Origin: Clostridia bacterium
GTDB lineage: Bacteria > Bacillota > Clostridia > Christensenellales > Borkfalkiaceae
Length of the DNA: 64,000 nt
Assembly (NCBI GenBank): GCA_017626495.1
Contig: JAGAIP010000003.1
Coordinates: 124,001 to 188,000, forward strand
Direction of reading: 5' to 3'
In this document: piece after piece, positions 24,544-32,809 of the stretch
Layout: every line of letters starts with the position of its first letter
Numbering within the stretch: the first letter of the stretch is position 1
Translations under genes and position numbers: made by a program
Notes under the pieces: generated by a model
The model's input: the letters and a program-made list of their open reading frames with translations, nothing else
The model's database searches: none
Told to the model about the DNA's origin: nothing

Positions 24544-27039
24544 TTAAGGTCCGTATTGTAAATACAGATTGTAAAAGTCCTCTATCGTCTTACAGGGAGT
24601 CCCTTTATAATAATACCTGTAGCCGTTTTCTACAGCGTAAATAATCTTTTCCTCTGTCATTTCAGACGTGTCCATGCCATAAAACCATGCAGTTGTCCCA
24701 CAGTTAACGGTGCAAACCCCCCAATAACCATATACGGCAAATTCCTTTTCAGGATAGATAATCATTTCTTGTCTCAATTCAATGGTATGATGTCCTGTAA
24801 TGAAAGCGTCGCAACGCGTGCAATCCTTTCTTAAACAATCGCCAACATAGTTGTGTCCGAGAGCGGGGTTGATTATGCGTTCTTTTGTCTCTTGACAGAG
24901 TCGACATTTCAACACTATATACTGAGGCGTAGTACAGGTTGCTTCGTACTCTTCAATCGTCCGCCAATCATGCTCGCCCGTTGCGGGAATCACTCTCGTT
25001 TCTTGAAGAGAACAGTTTTTACAATCCCTTCTCTCTTCTCCGTCCTGACAAGAAGGCTCTACCCAAACTTCCCATTCATAAAAATCGTGTCCTTGTGCCA
25101 CTCTCGTTACAACGTCAAACTCGACTCCGCAAGAACAACGGTAAATCGAAATCTCGTCTCTCGTGCAGATTTTATAAGTTTGTCTATAGCGAATAAAGGT
25201 GGTTTGTTCATGCTCATGCACGTCCTCTTTTCCGCAACTCGTGCATACGCCGTTCTCGTATACGTGTTCTTTCAGGGGCTTATTATCGGTATAATGGTCT
25301 CCGCAAGCGGAACAGGTATAGGTCGTATGTCCCGTTGCCGTACAGGTGGATTCCGTATCTTCCGTAACGGCATAGGAATGAGCGAGCTTTTCGGTATAAG
25401 TATCCTTGTAGTTATTTCCGCATACGGAGCAAGTATGTTCGGTGTAGCCTTGCGCCTGACAGGTCGCAGGAACGACGTTGTTCGTGTAGTTATGCAGATT
25501 CGTTTTGGGAAGAGTTTCGCTTTGTACGTCTCCGCAACCACGACAAGTTCTCGTAACCGAGCCCGTATCCTTACAGGTAGCGTCTACCCTCTGCGTTTCA
25601 GTATAGTTATGCCCTACGGCAGATACGGTAGAATCGGTATAAGTATTTCCGCACACGGAACAGGTATGTCTCGTATAACCGTTCTCCGTACAGGTGGGAA
25701 CGACTACCGTATGCGTATAGGTATGGTTGTTCGTTTTGGGAATGGATTCGGTATAACTGTCTCCGCAACCCGAACAGGTATACGTTCTCACGCCGTTATC
25801 CTTACAGGTTGCAGGCGTCGTTACGGCAGAAGTATAGATATGGGTATGAGGCTCTGCCTGACCGCATTTGGTACAAGTACCGTTCTGATACTCATGCCCC
25901 GTAGCGTAAATGACTTCCGTATAGACGTGAGAGCCGTCTCTCGTACAGGTGTAGGTCTTCAAGCCGTTTTCCGTACAGGTAGCGTTCTTCGTCGTGAGCT
26001 TATAGTCATGACCGAGCTTTGAAACATAGGTATCAACGTAATCGTTACCGCAAGAAGGGCAATGGTGAGAAGTATATCCCTGTTCCGTACAAGTAGGTGC
26101 TACGACCGTATCCTTATAGGAATGCCCCTTTGCGGGAATGCTTTCCGTATAACTCGTTCCGCAATCGCAAACAAACAGTCTCGTACCGACGTTCGTACAG
26201 GTAGGTTGTACCGTAACCGTTCCGTTATCCCAACTATGCGTATGTCCTTCTCCCGAAAGAGCTGGCGTTTCTTCAATGTACGTTGCGGGGCATCTCGTAC
26301 AGCTATAAGTAATCTTGCCTTTTGAAGTCGTCGTTGCGGGAATCTCTTCCGTCTTGACGTAATTATGTCCGAGAGCCTCCAAAACGTCATGATAAACGGT
26401 ATCTCCGCACATAGAACAAGTATCTACCGTATATCCGTTTCCCGTACAGGTGGGAGCAACCACCGTTACGGTATAGTCGTGGTCTTTCTTTTCCGTTTCG
26501 CCGTCTACATAGAAATTACCGCATACGGAACAGGTGTGTTCGGTATGACCGCCGTGCTGACAGGTAGCCTCGACCACGACGTCGGTATACGTATGCTCCG
26601 TCTTGTCGATGGTATAGGTATCGCCTACGGTATCGCACCATTTACATTGCTTATGTCCCGTACCGTACTGTGTACAGGTAGCCTCAGAGTCGATGATTTC
26701 CTCGTACTCATGAGGAACGATGGCAATGGAGATATTGCTCTCCCCTACGGTATGACACCATTCGCATTCGGTATGTTTTAATCCTTCGCTCAGGCACGTC
26801 GGCTCTATGTCAATGCTTTCGACGTAACGGTGAGAAACGACGTCCGTATAGCTGTCCTTGAAACTTTCTCCGCATACGGAACAGGTATGAGTGGTATAGC
26901 CTTGCGTTTGACAGGTCGCCTGCGTCACGAAATCCTCGTACTTATGCTTGTGAGGCAAATTACACCCTGCGAGAGCAACCGCAGAAACACAAGCACTCAT
27001 GAAAGACGCAAGAACAATCGCCGATTTCTTTTTGTTCAT
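24544..27039 (-). CDS. Large lipoprotein with about 17 tandem Cys-rich repeats
   Basis: An 831-aa surface protein. The signal peptide ends at the lipobox LAGC (C26). From about residue 30 to 790 there are about 17 repeats of 36-45 aa with the pattern (A/P)TC-x4-G-x4-TC-x2-CG-x~18-H-x-Y. Each unit offers three Cys and one His, a possible zinc-ribbon-like or disulphide module. The last 70 residues lack the repeat. I know similar repeats only as uncharacterised parts of gut Clostridia surface proteins. AAGGAG precedes the ATG at 27039; the upstream in-frame ATG has none. Monocistronic, with terminator at 24476-24520. Confidence 0.8.
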   Translation of the reverse strand: MNKKKSAIVLASFMSACVSAVALAGCNLPHKHKYEDFVTQATCQTQGYTTHTCSVCGESFKDSYTDVVSHRYVESIDIEPTCLSEGLKHTECEWCHTVGESNISIAIVPHEYEEIIDSEATCTQYGTGHKQCKWCDTVGDTYTIDKTEHTYTDVVVEATCQHGGHTEHTCSVCGNFYVDGETEKKDHDYTVTVVAPTCTGNGYTVDTCSMCGDTVYHDVLEALGHNYVKTEEIPATTTSKGKITYSCTRCPATYIEETPALSGEGHTHSWDNGTVTVQPTCTNVGTRLFVCDCGTSYTESIPAKGHSYKDTVVAPTCTEQGYTSHHCPSCGNDYVDTYVSKLGHDYKLTTKNATCTENGLKTYTCTRDGSHVYTEVIYATGHEYQNGTCTKCGQAEPHTHIYTSAVTTPATCKDNGVRTYTCSGCGDSYTESIPKTNNHTYTHTVVVPTCTENGYTRHTCSVCGNTYTDSTVSAVGHNYTETQRVDATCKDTGSVTRTCRGCGDVQSETLPKTNLHNYTNNVVPATCQAQGYTEHTCSVCGNNYKDTYTEKLAHSYAVTEDTESTCTATGHTTYTCSACGDHYTDNKPLKEHVYENGVCTSCGKEDVHEHEQTTFIRYRQTYKICTRDEISIYRCSCGVEFDVVTRVAQGHDFYEWEVWVEPSCQDGEERRDCKNCSLQETRVIPATGEHDWRTIEEYEATCTTPQYIVLKCRLCQETKERIINPALGHNYVGDCLRKDCTRCDAFITGHHTIELRQEMIIYPEKEFAVYGYWGVCTVNCGTTAWFYGMDTSEMTEEKIIYAVENGYRYYYKGTPCKTIEDFYNLYLQYGP
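24760..26960 (-). repeat. Tandem coding repeats of about 110-130 bp
   Basis: DNA equivalent of the protein repeats. On the plus strand it shows as frequent recurrences of TTCCGTACAGGT, CCGCAtACGGAACAGGTAT and related words. Copies are diverged, not identical, and lie wholly inside one reading frame, so this is not a CRISPR array. Confidence 0.75.
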
Positions 27040-27266
27040 GTTTTTCTTCTCCTTAATCTTTTTTGTTGTGTTACATACATATTGTAACCGAAAAAACGGA
27101 AAAGTCAAGATTGGAAAGGCTCAAAAAAGACTTTTTCTTTTTTTCTAAGACTACTATACCATATTGCCCGTGATTTTGCAGAGTGCGAAGAAAAGAAAAA
27201 ACGAGGCAAGTTTCTGTGCCGAACCAAAAACTAACCCCGTTTTAATCACGATATATTATCCTTTTC
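27040..27266. other. AT-rich intergenic region upstream of the repeat lipoprotein
   Basis: Contains A/T runs and a minus-strand TATAGT (about 27155) that could be a -10 for the lipoprotein gene, without a convincing -35. I see no ORF or RNA in it. Confidence 0.3.
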
Positions 27267-27297
27267 AAAAAGCCTGTCTTGCATGAGACAGGCTTTT
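27267..27297. terminator. Terminator of the thiN end of the large operon
   Basis: The 12-bp stem AAAAGCCTGTCT / AGACAGGCTTTT has a 6-nt loop, with T runs in both directions. The thiN stop codon touches its edge. Confidence 0.85.
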
Positions 27298-27899
27298 CAA
27301 ATTTCATTGTTCACGAACACGAGCACGGTATCGGCGCTTTCGATCCACGCGCGATCGCTCGTCACGACGTTGGAGATTCCCCTGCACGTTCCGTATTCGA
27401 GTTTCAAATCGATGAGGGGATACTTCATTCCCTGCGAACGAGTAACGAGCGCGTCCTTTCCGAAGGGTAAAACGGAAACCGTCTTTCCTTTCAAGCCGTC
27501 GAGCGTCATTTTTCCTGCGCCGAGACGAATCTCCCCGTCGTTATTGATCATGCTTGCGGATACGCCCCTTTGCCATGCGGCGTAAAGAAGGTGAAGGTTT
27601 CCGAGAAAATGGTCGGCTCGTCCCCCTCCTCCGCCGTACAGGAGCACTTCGTCCACGCCTCGGTCAATCAGCTTGAACAGGGCGATCTCTCCGTCCGTAT
27701 AGTTTTTCTCAGAGGGATATATCGTCAAAGGTTTGGGTTCGGGAAGATAGGGAAGGGAATCGAAATCCCCTACGTTTTCGTCAATCCTGACCTTTCCTTT
27801 CGCCCAGGCGTACGCCCCGTCGCAACAAAAAACGAGGGAAGACGAATCTTCGATTTCTCCCCGATAAGGCTCCCCGTTCAGCAACAATATTCCTTTCAT
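27297..27899 (-). CDS. thiN: Thiamine pyrophosphokinase
   Basis: Makes thiamine diphosphate from thiamine and ATP. A 200-aa protein with the family motifs CCDGAYAWA, VGDFDS (metal/ATP site) and DGEIAL, plus GGGGGRADHFLGN. The start at 27899 gives MKGILLLNGEP and has AAGGAA upstream. It follows rpe by 13 bp; rpe-thiN is a conserved pair in Bacillota. It ends the yicC-to-thiN block. Confidence 0.92.
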   Translation of the reverse strand: MKGILLLNGEPYRGEIEDSSSLVFCCDGAYAWAKGKVRIDENVGDFDSLPYLPEPKPLTIYPSEKNYTDGEIALFKLIDRGVDEVLLYGGGGGRADHFLGNLHLLYAAWQRGVSASMINNDGEIRLGAGKMTLDGLKGKTVSVLPFGKDALVTRSQGMKYPLIDLKLEYGTCRGISNVVTSDRAWIESADTVLVFVNNEI

Positions 27900-27912
27900 A
27901 CGTCGCGTTTCC

Positions 27913-28599
27913 TTAAACCTCTCCGCGAAGACGCCTGATCGTTCTCGCCTTGTCTTCCGACTTGAAAATGGTACTGCCTGCAACGATGACGTTCGCGCCT
28001 GCCCTGATGACGGAATCTACGTTCTCTTCCGTGATACCGCCGTCCACTTCGATGTCGATCTCCTTACCGATCGCGTCCGCATACTGTCTGACGAGACGGA
28101 TTTTATCGAGCGTTTCGGGAATGAACGTTTTTCCGCCGTAGCCCGGGACCACGCTCATGAGAAGAATCTGATCGGCGAGCGTGACGTAGGGACGAAGGAC
28201 GGAAGTGCTCGTATCGGGATTGATGACGAGCCCGGCTTTCATGCCGTGTCTATGTATCATGGAAATGATGTCGTCGATACATTCTTCCTGCGTTCTGTAT
28301 CCGGCGGTGAAGTTACACGCTTCGTAATGAACGAGCACGATGTCCGCTCCGGCCTCGGCAAAGTTGACGATCTGCGATTGCGGATGCGTGATCATCAGAT
28401 GCACGTCCAAAGGCAGTTTCGTAATCTTTCTGATTTCTTTGACCATCTGCGCGCCGAACGTGATCGGATTGACGAACGTGCCGTCCATAACGTCGCAGTG
28501 AATCAGATCCGCTCCGCACTTTTCAAGGTATTCCACTTCCTCTCCCATCTTCGCAAAGTTTGCCGAAAGAATGGAAGGCGCTATTTTTATCTTTCTCAT
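27913..28599 (-). CDS. rpe: Ribulose-phosphate 3-epimerase
   Basis: Interconverts ribulose-5-P and xylulose-5-P in the pentose phosphate pathway. A TIM barrel of 228 aa starting KIAPSILSANFAKMGEEV, with metal-binding HCDVMDG, LPLDVHLM, SVVPGYGGKTF and the C-terminal DGGI..ENV phosphate site. The start at 28599 has a GGGGG site upstream and lies about 20 nt from the start predicted for the promoter at 28627-28655. Confidence 0.96.
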   Translation of the reverse strand: MRKIKIAPSILSANFAKMGEEVEYLEKCGADLIHCDVMDGTFVNPITFGAQMVKEIRKITKLPLDVHLMITHPQSQIVNFAEAGADIVLVHYEACNFTAGYRTQEECIDDIISMIHRHGMKAGLVINPDTSTSVLRPYVTLADQILLMSVVPGYGGKTFIPETLDKIRLVRQYADAIGKEIDIEVDGGITEENVDSVIRAGANVIVAGSTIFKSEDKARTIRRLRGEV

Positions 28600-28626
28600 A
28601 TTTTGCCCCCAAAATATCTTATCTAT

Positions 28627-28655
28627 ATTATAGCACTTTCTTTTCAGGATTTCAA
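28627..28655 (-). promoter_or_regulatory. Promoter of rpe-thiN
   Basis: Minus strand TTGAAA (28650-28655), 17 bp, TGCTATAAT (core 28627-28632). It lies just after the end of rlmN, giving rpe-thiN their own transcription. Confidence 0.8.
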
Positions 28656-28674
28656 TCGTTCTCAAAAAATTCTT

Positions 28675-29721
28675 TCATTCTTCTCCTGTTTCTTTCCTAT
28701 AACTTGCGCGGAGCTGACCGCACGCGCCGCCGATGTCGTTTCCGATTCGCCTTCTGAGCGTCGCCGAAAGTCCGCCCTTTTGGAGCTGTCCCAAAAAGCG
28801 GTAAGCCTCTTTTTCCGTTATCGTGTCGAGATTGCGTTCCTTGACTTCGTTGAGGCGAATGAGATTGACGTGACAGGGCTTTCCCTTTAAGAGCTTGATG
28901 AGCGCGTCGCCGTGCTCTTTATCGCAATTCTCGTTCTTGATGAGCGAATATTCGAAAATATAGCGTCTGCCCGTCTTTTCAAAGTAATAGGCGCACGCTT
29001 TCAAAATCTCTTCGATTTTGTACTTTCTCGCGATGGGCATCGTCCTGCCTCTGTCCTCGTCGTTCGTATTGTGCAGGGAAACGGTCAGATTGAGGGGAAT
29101 CCCCTCGTTTGCGAGTTCGTACATTTTGGGAACGAGTCCGCAGGTCGAAAGAGAAATGTTTCTCGCGGAAACGTTGATTCCGCCTTCCGCCGTCACGAGA
29201 CGAAGAAATTTTACCGTATTGTCGTAATTGTCGAGAGGTTCTCCGCTCCCCATCAGGACGAGGTTGGTAACCTGTCTCTTTTCGAGCGTGCCTCCATGAC
29301 GCGCGTTGACGACGAGGACTTGCGATAAAATCTCACCGCTCGAAAGATTGCGAACGAGACCGCCGAGCGTGCTTGCGCAGAACAGACACCCCATTCTGCA
29401 ACCGACCTGCGTGGAGACGCATTGCGTGTTGCCGTAGGCGTATTTCATGAACACGCCCTCGATGAGGTTTCCGTCCGCGAGACGGAAGAGATATTTCTCC
29501 GTTCCGTCGCTCCCCGTAAACACCCGTTCGATGACGACGGGTTCGTTTTCAAACCGTTCGAGCAGCTTTTCTTTGAGCGTTTTGGAAAGGTTGACGTCGG
29601 AAATTCTCTTGCCCTGCATGAGTCCGCGGTAGAGCTGAGTTGCGCGGAAAGTTTGTTCGCCGTACTCTTCGACGAGCCGAACGAGCTCGTCAAAGGAATA
29701 ATCCTGTAAAATTTCTTTCAT
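28675..29721 (-). CDS. rlmN: Radical SAM rRNA/tRNA adenine C2-methyltransferase RlmN
   Basis: Methylates A2503 of 23S rRNA and A37 of some tRNAs. A 348-aa protein with the radical-SAM cluster GCRMGCLFC, the SAM region MGSGEPLDNYDN, SLHN, and the C-terminal resolving cysteine in GGACGQLRA. The N-terminus (YSFDELVRLVEEYGEQTFRA) is the family accessory domain. It overlaps ybaK by ATGA. Confidence 0.96.
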   Translation of the reverse strand: MKEILQDYSFDELVRLVEEYGEQTFRATQLYRGLMQGKRISDVNLSKTLKEKLLERFENEPVVIERVFTGSDGTEKYLFRLADGNLIEGVFMKYAYGNTQCVSTQVGCRMGCLFCASTLGGLVRNLSSGEILSQVLVVNARHGGTLEKRQVTNLVLMGSGEPLDNYDNTVKFLRLVTAEGGINVSARNISLSTCGLVPKMYELANEGIPLNLTVSLHNTNDEDRGRTMPIARKYKIEEILKACAYYFEKTGRRYIFEYSLIKNENCDKEHGDALIKLLKGKPCHVNLIRLNEVKERNLDTITEKEAYRFLGQLQKGGLSATLRRRIGNDIGGACGQLRASYRKETGEE

Positions 29722-30182
29722 TCGGTAATATCCTCGTACTTTGCCCCGACAAGCTTCGCAAAATCGTCGGGGGCAAGTTCTACCTGATACCCTCTCTTTC
29801 CCGCCGAAAAGAAAATCGTATCAAAGAGTTGCGCCGTCTCTTCCACGACGGTACAAAATTGTTTTTTCATGCCGATGGGAGAGCAACCGCCGTGTACATA
29901 TCCCGTAAGCGGAAGGAGTTCTCTCTGCGGAATCATTTCAATGCTCTTTGCCCCGACCGCCTTTGCAGCTTTTTTGAGGTGCAGCGTGGACGAGACGGGC
30001 ACGACGAATACGAAATAACCTTTCTTTCCGTCCGTCGTGACGAGCGTCTTGAACGTCCGTTCGGGATCCTGCCCGAGCGCGTTTGCCACCGATACGCCGT
30101 CCGTCAACGTTTCATCGTAAGCGTGCGCCGTATACGGAACGTTCGCGACGTCCAAAAGGCGCATGACGTTAGTCTTTTCCAT
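29718..30182 (-). CDS. ybaK: YbaK/EbsC-type aminoacyl-tRNA deacylase
   Basis: A 154-aa trans-editing protein of the YbaK branch (Cys-tRNA(Pro) deacylase). Visible motifs: TFKTLV, FVFVVPVSSTLHLKKAAKA with the conserved lysine, GYVHGGCSPIGMKK. The start at 30182 (MEKTNVMRLL) lies inside the 3' end of rsmB with a 14-bp overlap and no strong SD, suggesting coupling. Its insertion between rsmB and rlmN is not the commonest arrangement. Confidence 0.9.
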   Translation of the reverse strand: MEKTNVMRLLDVANVPYTAHAYDETLTDGVSVANALGQDPERTFKTLVTTDGKKGYFVFVVPVSSTLHLKKAAKAVGAKSIEMIPQRELLPLTGYVHGGCSPIGMKKQFCTVVEETAQLFDTIFFSAGKRGYQVELAPDDFAKLVGAKYEDITE

Positions 30183-31389
30183 AGGCAAGCCGGCAGACGT
30201 AGAACCCTGCTCCGTAAGCGGTATCGGGCAAGAACTGTAAGCCGTATTTCGTCTTTTCATGCGCGAGCGGACTGTCTATCTTCTCCGCATGGAAGTTATG
30301 CTCTTTCAAAAACGCCTCTATGATATCGTCGTTCTCTTCCCGTAAGACGGAGCAAGTCGAATAGACAATCGTTCCGCCCTCTTTGAGATAATTTACGACG
30401 TTGGACAGAATGCCGAGCTGGACGGCTCTGAGCTCCCGTAATTGTTCTTCCGTCTTGCGCAGTTTCAAATCGGGATTTTCGGCGATCGTTCCGACGCCCG
30501 AGCAAGGCACGTCGCACAAGATCCCGTCGAACTTGTTCCGATAATTCGGGTCAAAAACGCTGCTGTCCTGCCTCAGAGCATTGAGCTTGACGCCCATGCG
30601 CTCCGCATAGGAACGAATGAGGGCGAGGCGGTGCTCATAGAGTTCGAACGAGGTCACGTTTTTACATTTCGACGCGAGGAGCACGGATTTTCCGCCCGGC
30701 GCGGCACAAGCGTCGAGCATCGTTTCACACGGCGGAACGATATTCGCGATCGCAATCGAGCCGACCGACTGAAAGGTATAATCTCCCTCGTCGAATCGCT
30801 CGTCGCGCGCAAAGTTACGGAAGATATACGTCTTTTCAAACGGCGTGTCGATATGCTCCTTTGCAAGGTATTCCTCTTCGCCGCGCACGAATCGGACGGT
30901 AACGCCCTGCGAACGGGCAGAGAGAATGGATTCCGTTCTGTCGCCGTACTGCGCCTTTAATTTCTTGATCAGGAACAAAGGATAGCCGTATTTGACGGAA
31001 AGCCCCTCGTCGCCCTCAGGCAAGACGACTTTGCTTTCGTCAAAATTGCGCAAAAAGGAGTTCACAAACCCCGAAACTCCCCCCTTGCCGAGCTTTTTGC
31101 AGAGAGAGACCGCCTGATCGGTCACCATGTAAGTTTGTTTGCCCATAAAGAGCGTCAAATACAGGGCGATCTTCAAAATAACCCTGACGGGGAGTTTGGG
31201 CGCTTTGGGCGCAAAGGTACGGATACAATGGGAGAGATACCCGTCCTGTTCGAGCACGCCGTAGACGACCTTGACCGTCTTTGCCCTGTTTGCCTCCTCG
31301 ATGGGCGCAAGAAGCGCCTGCTTTAAGTGCGTTCCGTCCGCATAGACGGGCAAAAGCACCTGATAGGGATCGTAGATGGGATTCGTCAT
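30169..31389 (-). CDS. rsmB: 16S rRNA m5C967 methyltransferase RsmB
   Basis: A 406-aa protein with an N-terminal NusB-like helical domain (about 1-135) and a C-terminal SAM methyltransferase. SAM binding is CAAPGGKSVLLAS. The two catalytic cysteines are in CDVPCSGVGTI and VYSTCSV. Slightly shorter than the usual 430-450 aa. It overlaps fmt by ATGA as in other Bacillota. Confidence 0.95.
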   Translation of the reverse strand: MTNPIYDPYQVLLPVYADGTHLKQALLAPIEEANRAKTVKVVYGVLEQDGYLSHCIRTFAPKAPKLPVRVILKIALYLTLFMGKQTYMVTDQAVSLCKKLGKGGVSGFVNSFLRNFDESKVVLPEGDEGLSVKYGYPLFLIKKLKAQYGDRTESILSARSQGVTVRFVRGEEEYLAKEHIDTPFEKTYIFRNFARDERFDEGDYTFQSVGSIAIANIVPPCETMLDACAAPGGKSVLLASKCKNVTSFELYEHRLALIRSYAERMGVKLNALRQDSSVFDPNYRNKFDGILCDVPCSGVGTIAENPDLKLRKTEEQLRELRAVQLGILSNVVNYLKEGGTIVYSTCSVLREENDDIIEAFLKEHNFHAEKIDSPLAHEKTKYGLQFLPDTAYGAGFYVCRLAYGKD

Positions 31390-32306
31390 GAGAGTTTCTG
31401 TCCTTTTACGACCTTTCTTCCGTTCAGAAAATCAGACGCTTTCATTCTCTTTCCGCCTGCGAGCTGAACTTCCGTAAGCTTGACCGCTCCGCCGAGGCAC
31501 TTCACCGTCAATCCCTGTTTGGGGGAATCGGTGAGCACCGTTCCGTTCTCCTCTTCCCCGTCGTAAGCGACCGTCTCCGCGTTGAACAAGTTCAAAACCT
31601 GTTCCCCTGCGTAACAAAACGCGACGGGAGAAGGATTCATTCCGCGAACGAGACGGACGATTTCTTCTCCGCTTTTGGAAAAATCGACGCGCGCGTCCTC
31701 GCGCTTGATCTTTTTGACGTGGGTAGGTTCTCCCTCCTGCGCTCTGAGGGTAAAACGACCGCTTTCAAGCAGGGGAAGCGCCTCTAAAATACTTTCTCCG
31801 CCCAAAACGGAGAGACGCGCCGCAAGCTCCCCTGCGGTATCGTTTCCAACCTCCAACGATTTTTGAAGAAGAACGTCTCCCGAATCGATACCGAGTTCCG
31901 TTTTCATGACGGTGACGCCCGTCTCGCGTTCTCCGTCGAGCACCGCCTGCTGAATGGGGGACGCTCCGCGGTATTTGGGAAGAAGAGACGCGTGGATATT
32001 GTAAACGCCCATGGGAAAAGAATCCAACACGTCCTGCGTGAGGATCTGTCCGTAAGCGCAAGTGATCATGACGTCGCCCCCGAACGAACGGAGCGTAGCT
32101 ACCTCGTCGCGAATCTTCGTAGGTTGAAAGACGGGAATCCCCTGCGTTTCAGCCCAGGCTTTGACGGGAGGAGGGGTCAAAACGCCCTTTCTTCCCTGCG
32201 GTTTATCCGTCTGCGTGACGACGCAGACCACGTTGTATCCTGCTTTGACGATTGCCTGCAACGGCGCAAGCGCGAACTCGGGAGTTCCTGCAAATACGAT
32301 TTTCAT
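31386..32306 (-). CDS. fmt: Methionyl-tRNA formyltransferase
   Basis: Formylates initiator Met-tRNA. 306 aa with MKIVFAGTPEFA at the N-terminus, the formyl-THF/catalytic motif NIHASLLPKYRGASPI, and D/G motif GIDSGDVLLQ. The C-terminal tRNA-binding domain follows. It overlaps def and rsmB by 4 bp on each side. With def it starts and removes the formyl group. Confidence 0.96.
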   Translation of the reverse strand: MKIVFAGTPEFALAPLQAIVKAGYNVVCVVTQTDKPQGRKGVLTPPPVKAWAETQGIPVFQPTKIRDEVATLRSFGGDVMITCAYGQILTQDVLDSFPMGVYNIHASLLPKYRGASPIQQAVLDGERETGVTVMKTELGIDSGDVLLQKSLEVGNDTAGELAARLSVLGGESILEALPLLESGRFTLRAQEGEPTHVKKIKREDARVDFSKSGEEIVRLVRGMNPSPVAFCYAGEQVLNLFNAETVAYDGEEENGTVLTDSPKQGLTVKCLGGAVKLTEVQLAGGKRMKASDFLNGRKVVKGQKLS

Positions 32307-32758
32307 ACGCCCGTTACGATATTCCTCGCTTTGTCGATATAGAGTATGCCGTCGAGGTGGTCAAGCTCGTGGCAGATAGCGCGCGCAAAGAATCCCTTTG
32401 CGTCGAGAATGTGCTTTTTTCCGAATCTGTCCTGATAGGAAATTTTGACTTTATAGGGGCGTTTGACCATGCCCTGTTTTCCCTTGACGGAGAGACACCC
32501 TTCCGCCCCGTCCTGTTCTCCCTTTTGGAGCAGAATGACGGGATTGATCAGCTCGTAGAATCCCTCGTCTACGTCCACGACGACGGCGCGGCGGAGAATG
32601 CCGACCTGCGGAGCCGCAAGTCCTGCGCCGTGCTCCTTCTTGACCGTGTCCTTCATGTCGTCCAAAAGCTGCCAGAGTTTTTCGTTAAACTCTTCTACGG
32701 GATAACATACTTTCCTTAAAACGTCGTCGCCGACTTGTACTACGTTGCGAATTGCCAT
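32303..32758 (-). CDS. def: Peptide deformylase
   Basis: A metalloenzyme that removes the N-formyl group from nascent proteins. 151 aa. The three family motifs are present: GAGLAAPQVG (44-53), EGCLS with metal ligand C88, and HELDH with ligands H130 and H134. The second motif reads EGCLSV. AGGAGA is just upstream. Confidence 0.96.
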   Translation of the reverse strand: MAIRNVVQVGDDVLRKVCYPVEEFNEKLWQLLDDMKDTVKKEHGAGLAAPQVGILRRAVVVDVDEGFYELINPVILLQKGEQDGAEGCLSVKGKQGMVKRPYKVKISYQDRFGKKHILDAKGFFARAICHELDHLDGILYIDKARNIVTGV

Positions 32759-32809
32759 TGTATTTTCTCCTGTCGTATTTTACCTGTTTCCGAACGGCTT
32801 GTAACCGCT

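Noticed and set aside
24853-26022. 389-codon plus-strand frame over the repeat lipoprotein
   Set aside because: Arises from the periodic codons of the repeats on the other strand; no start signal and no sensible domain.
24760-26960. CRISPR-like direct repeats
   Set aside because: Repeats are diverged, about 110-130 bp, without unique spacers, and stay in one reading frame as protein repeats.
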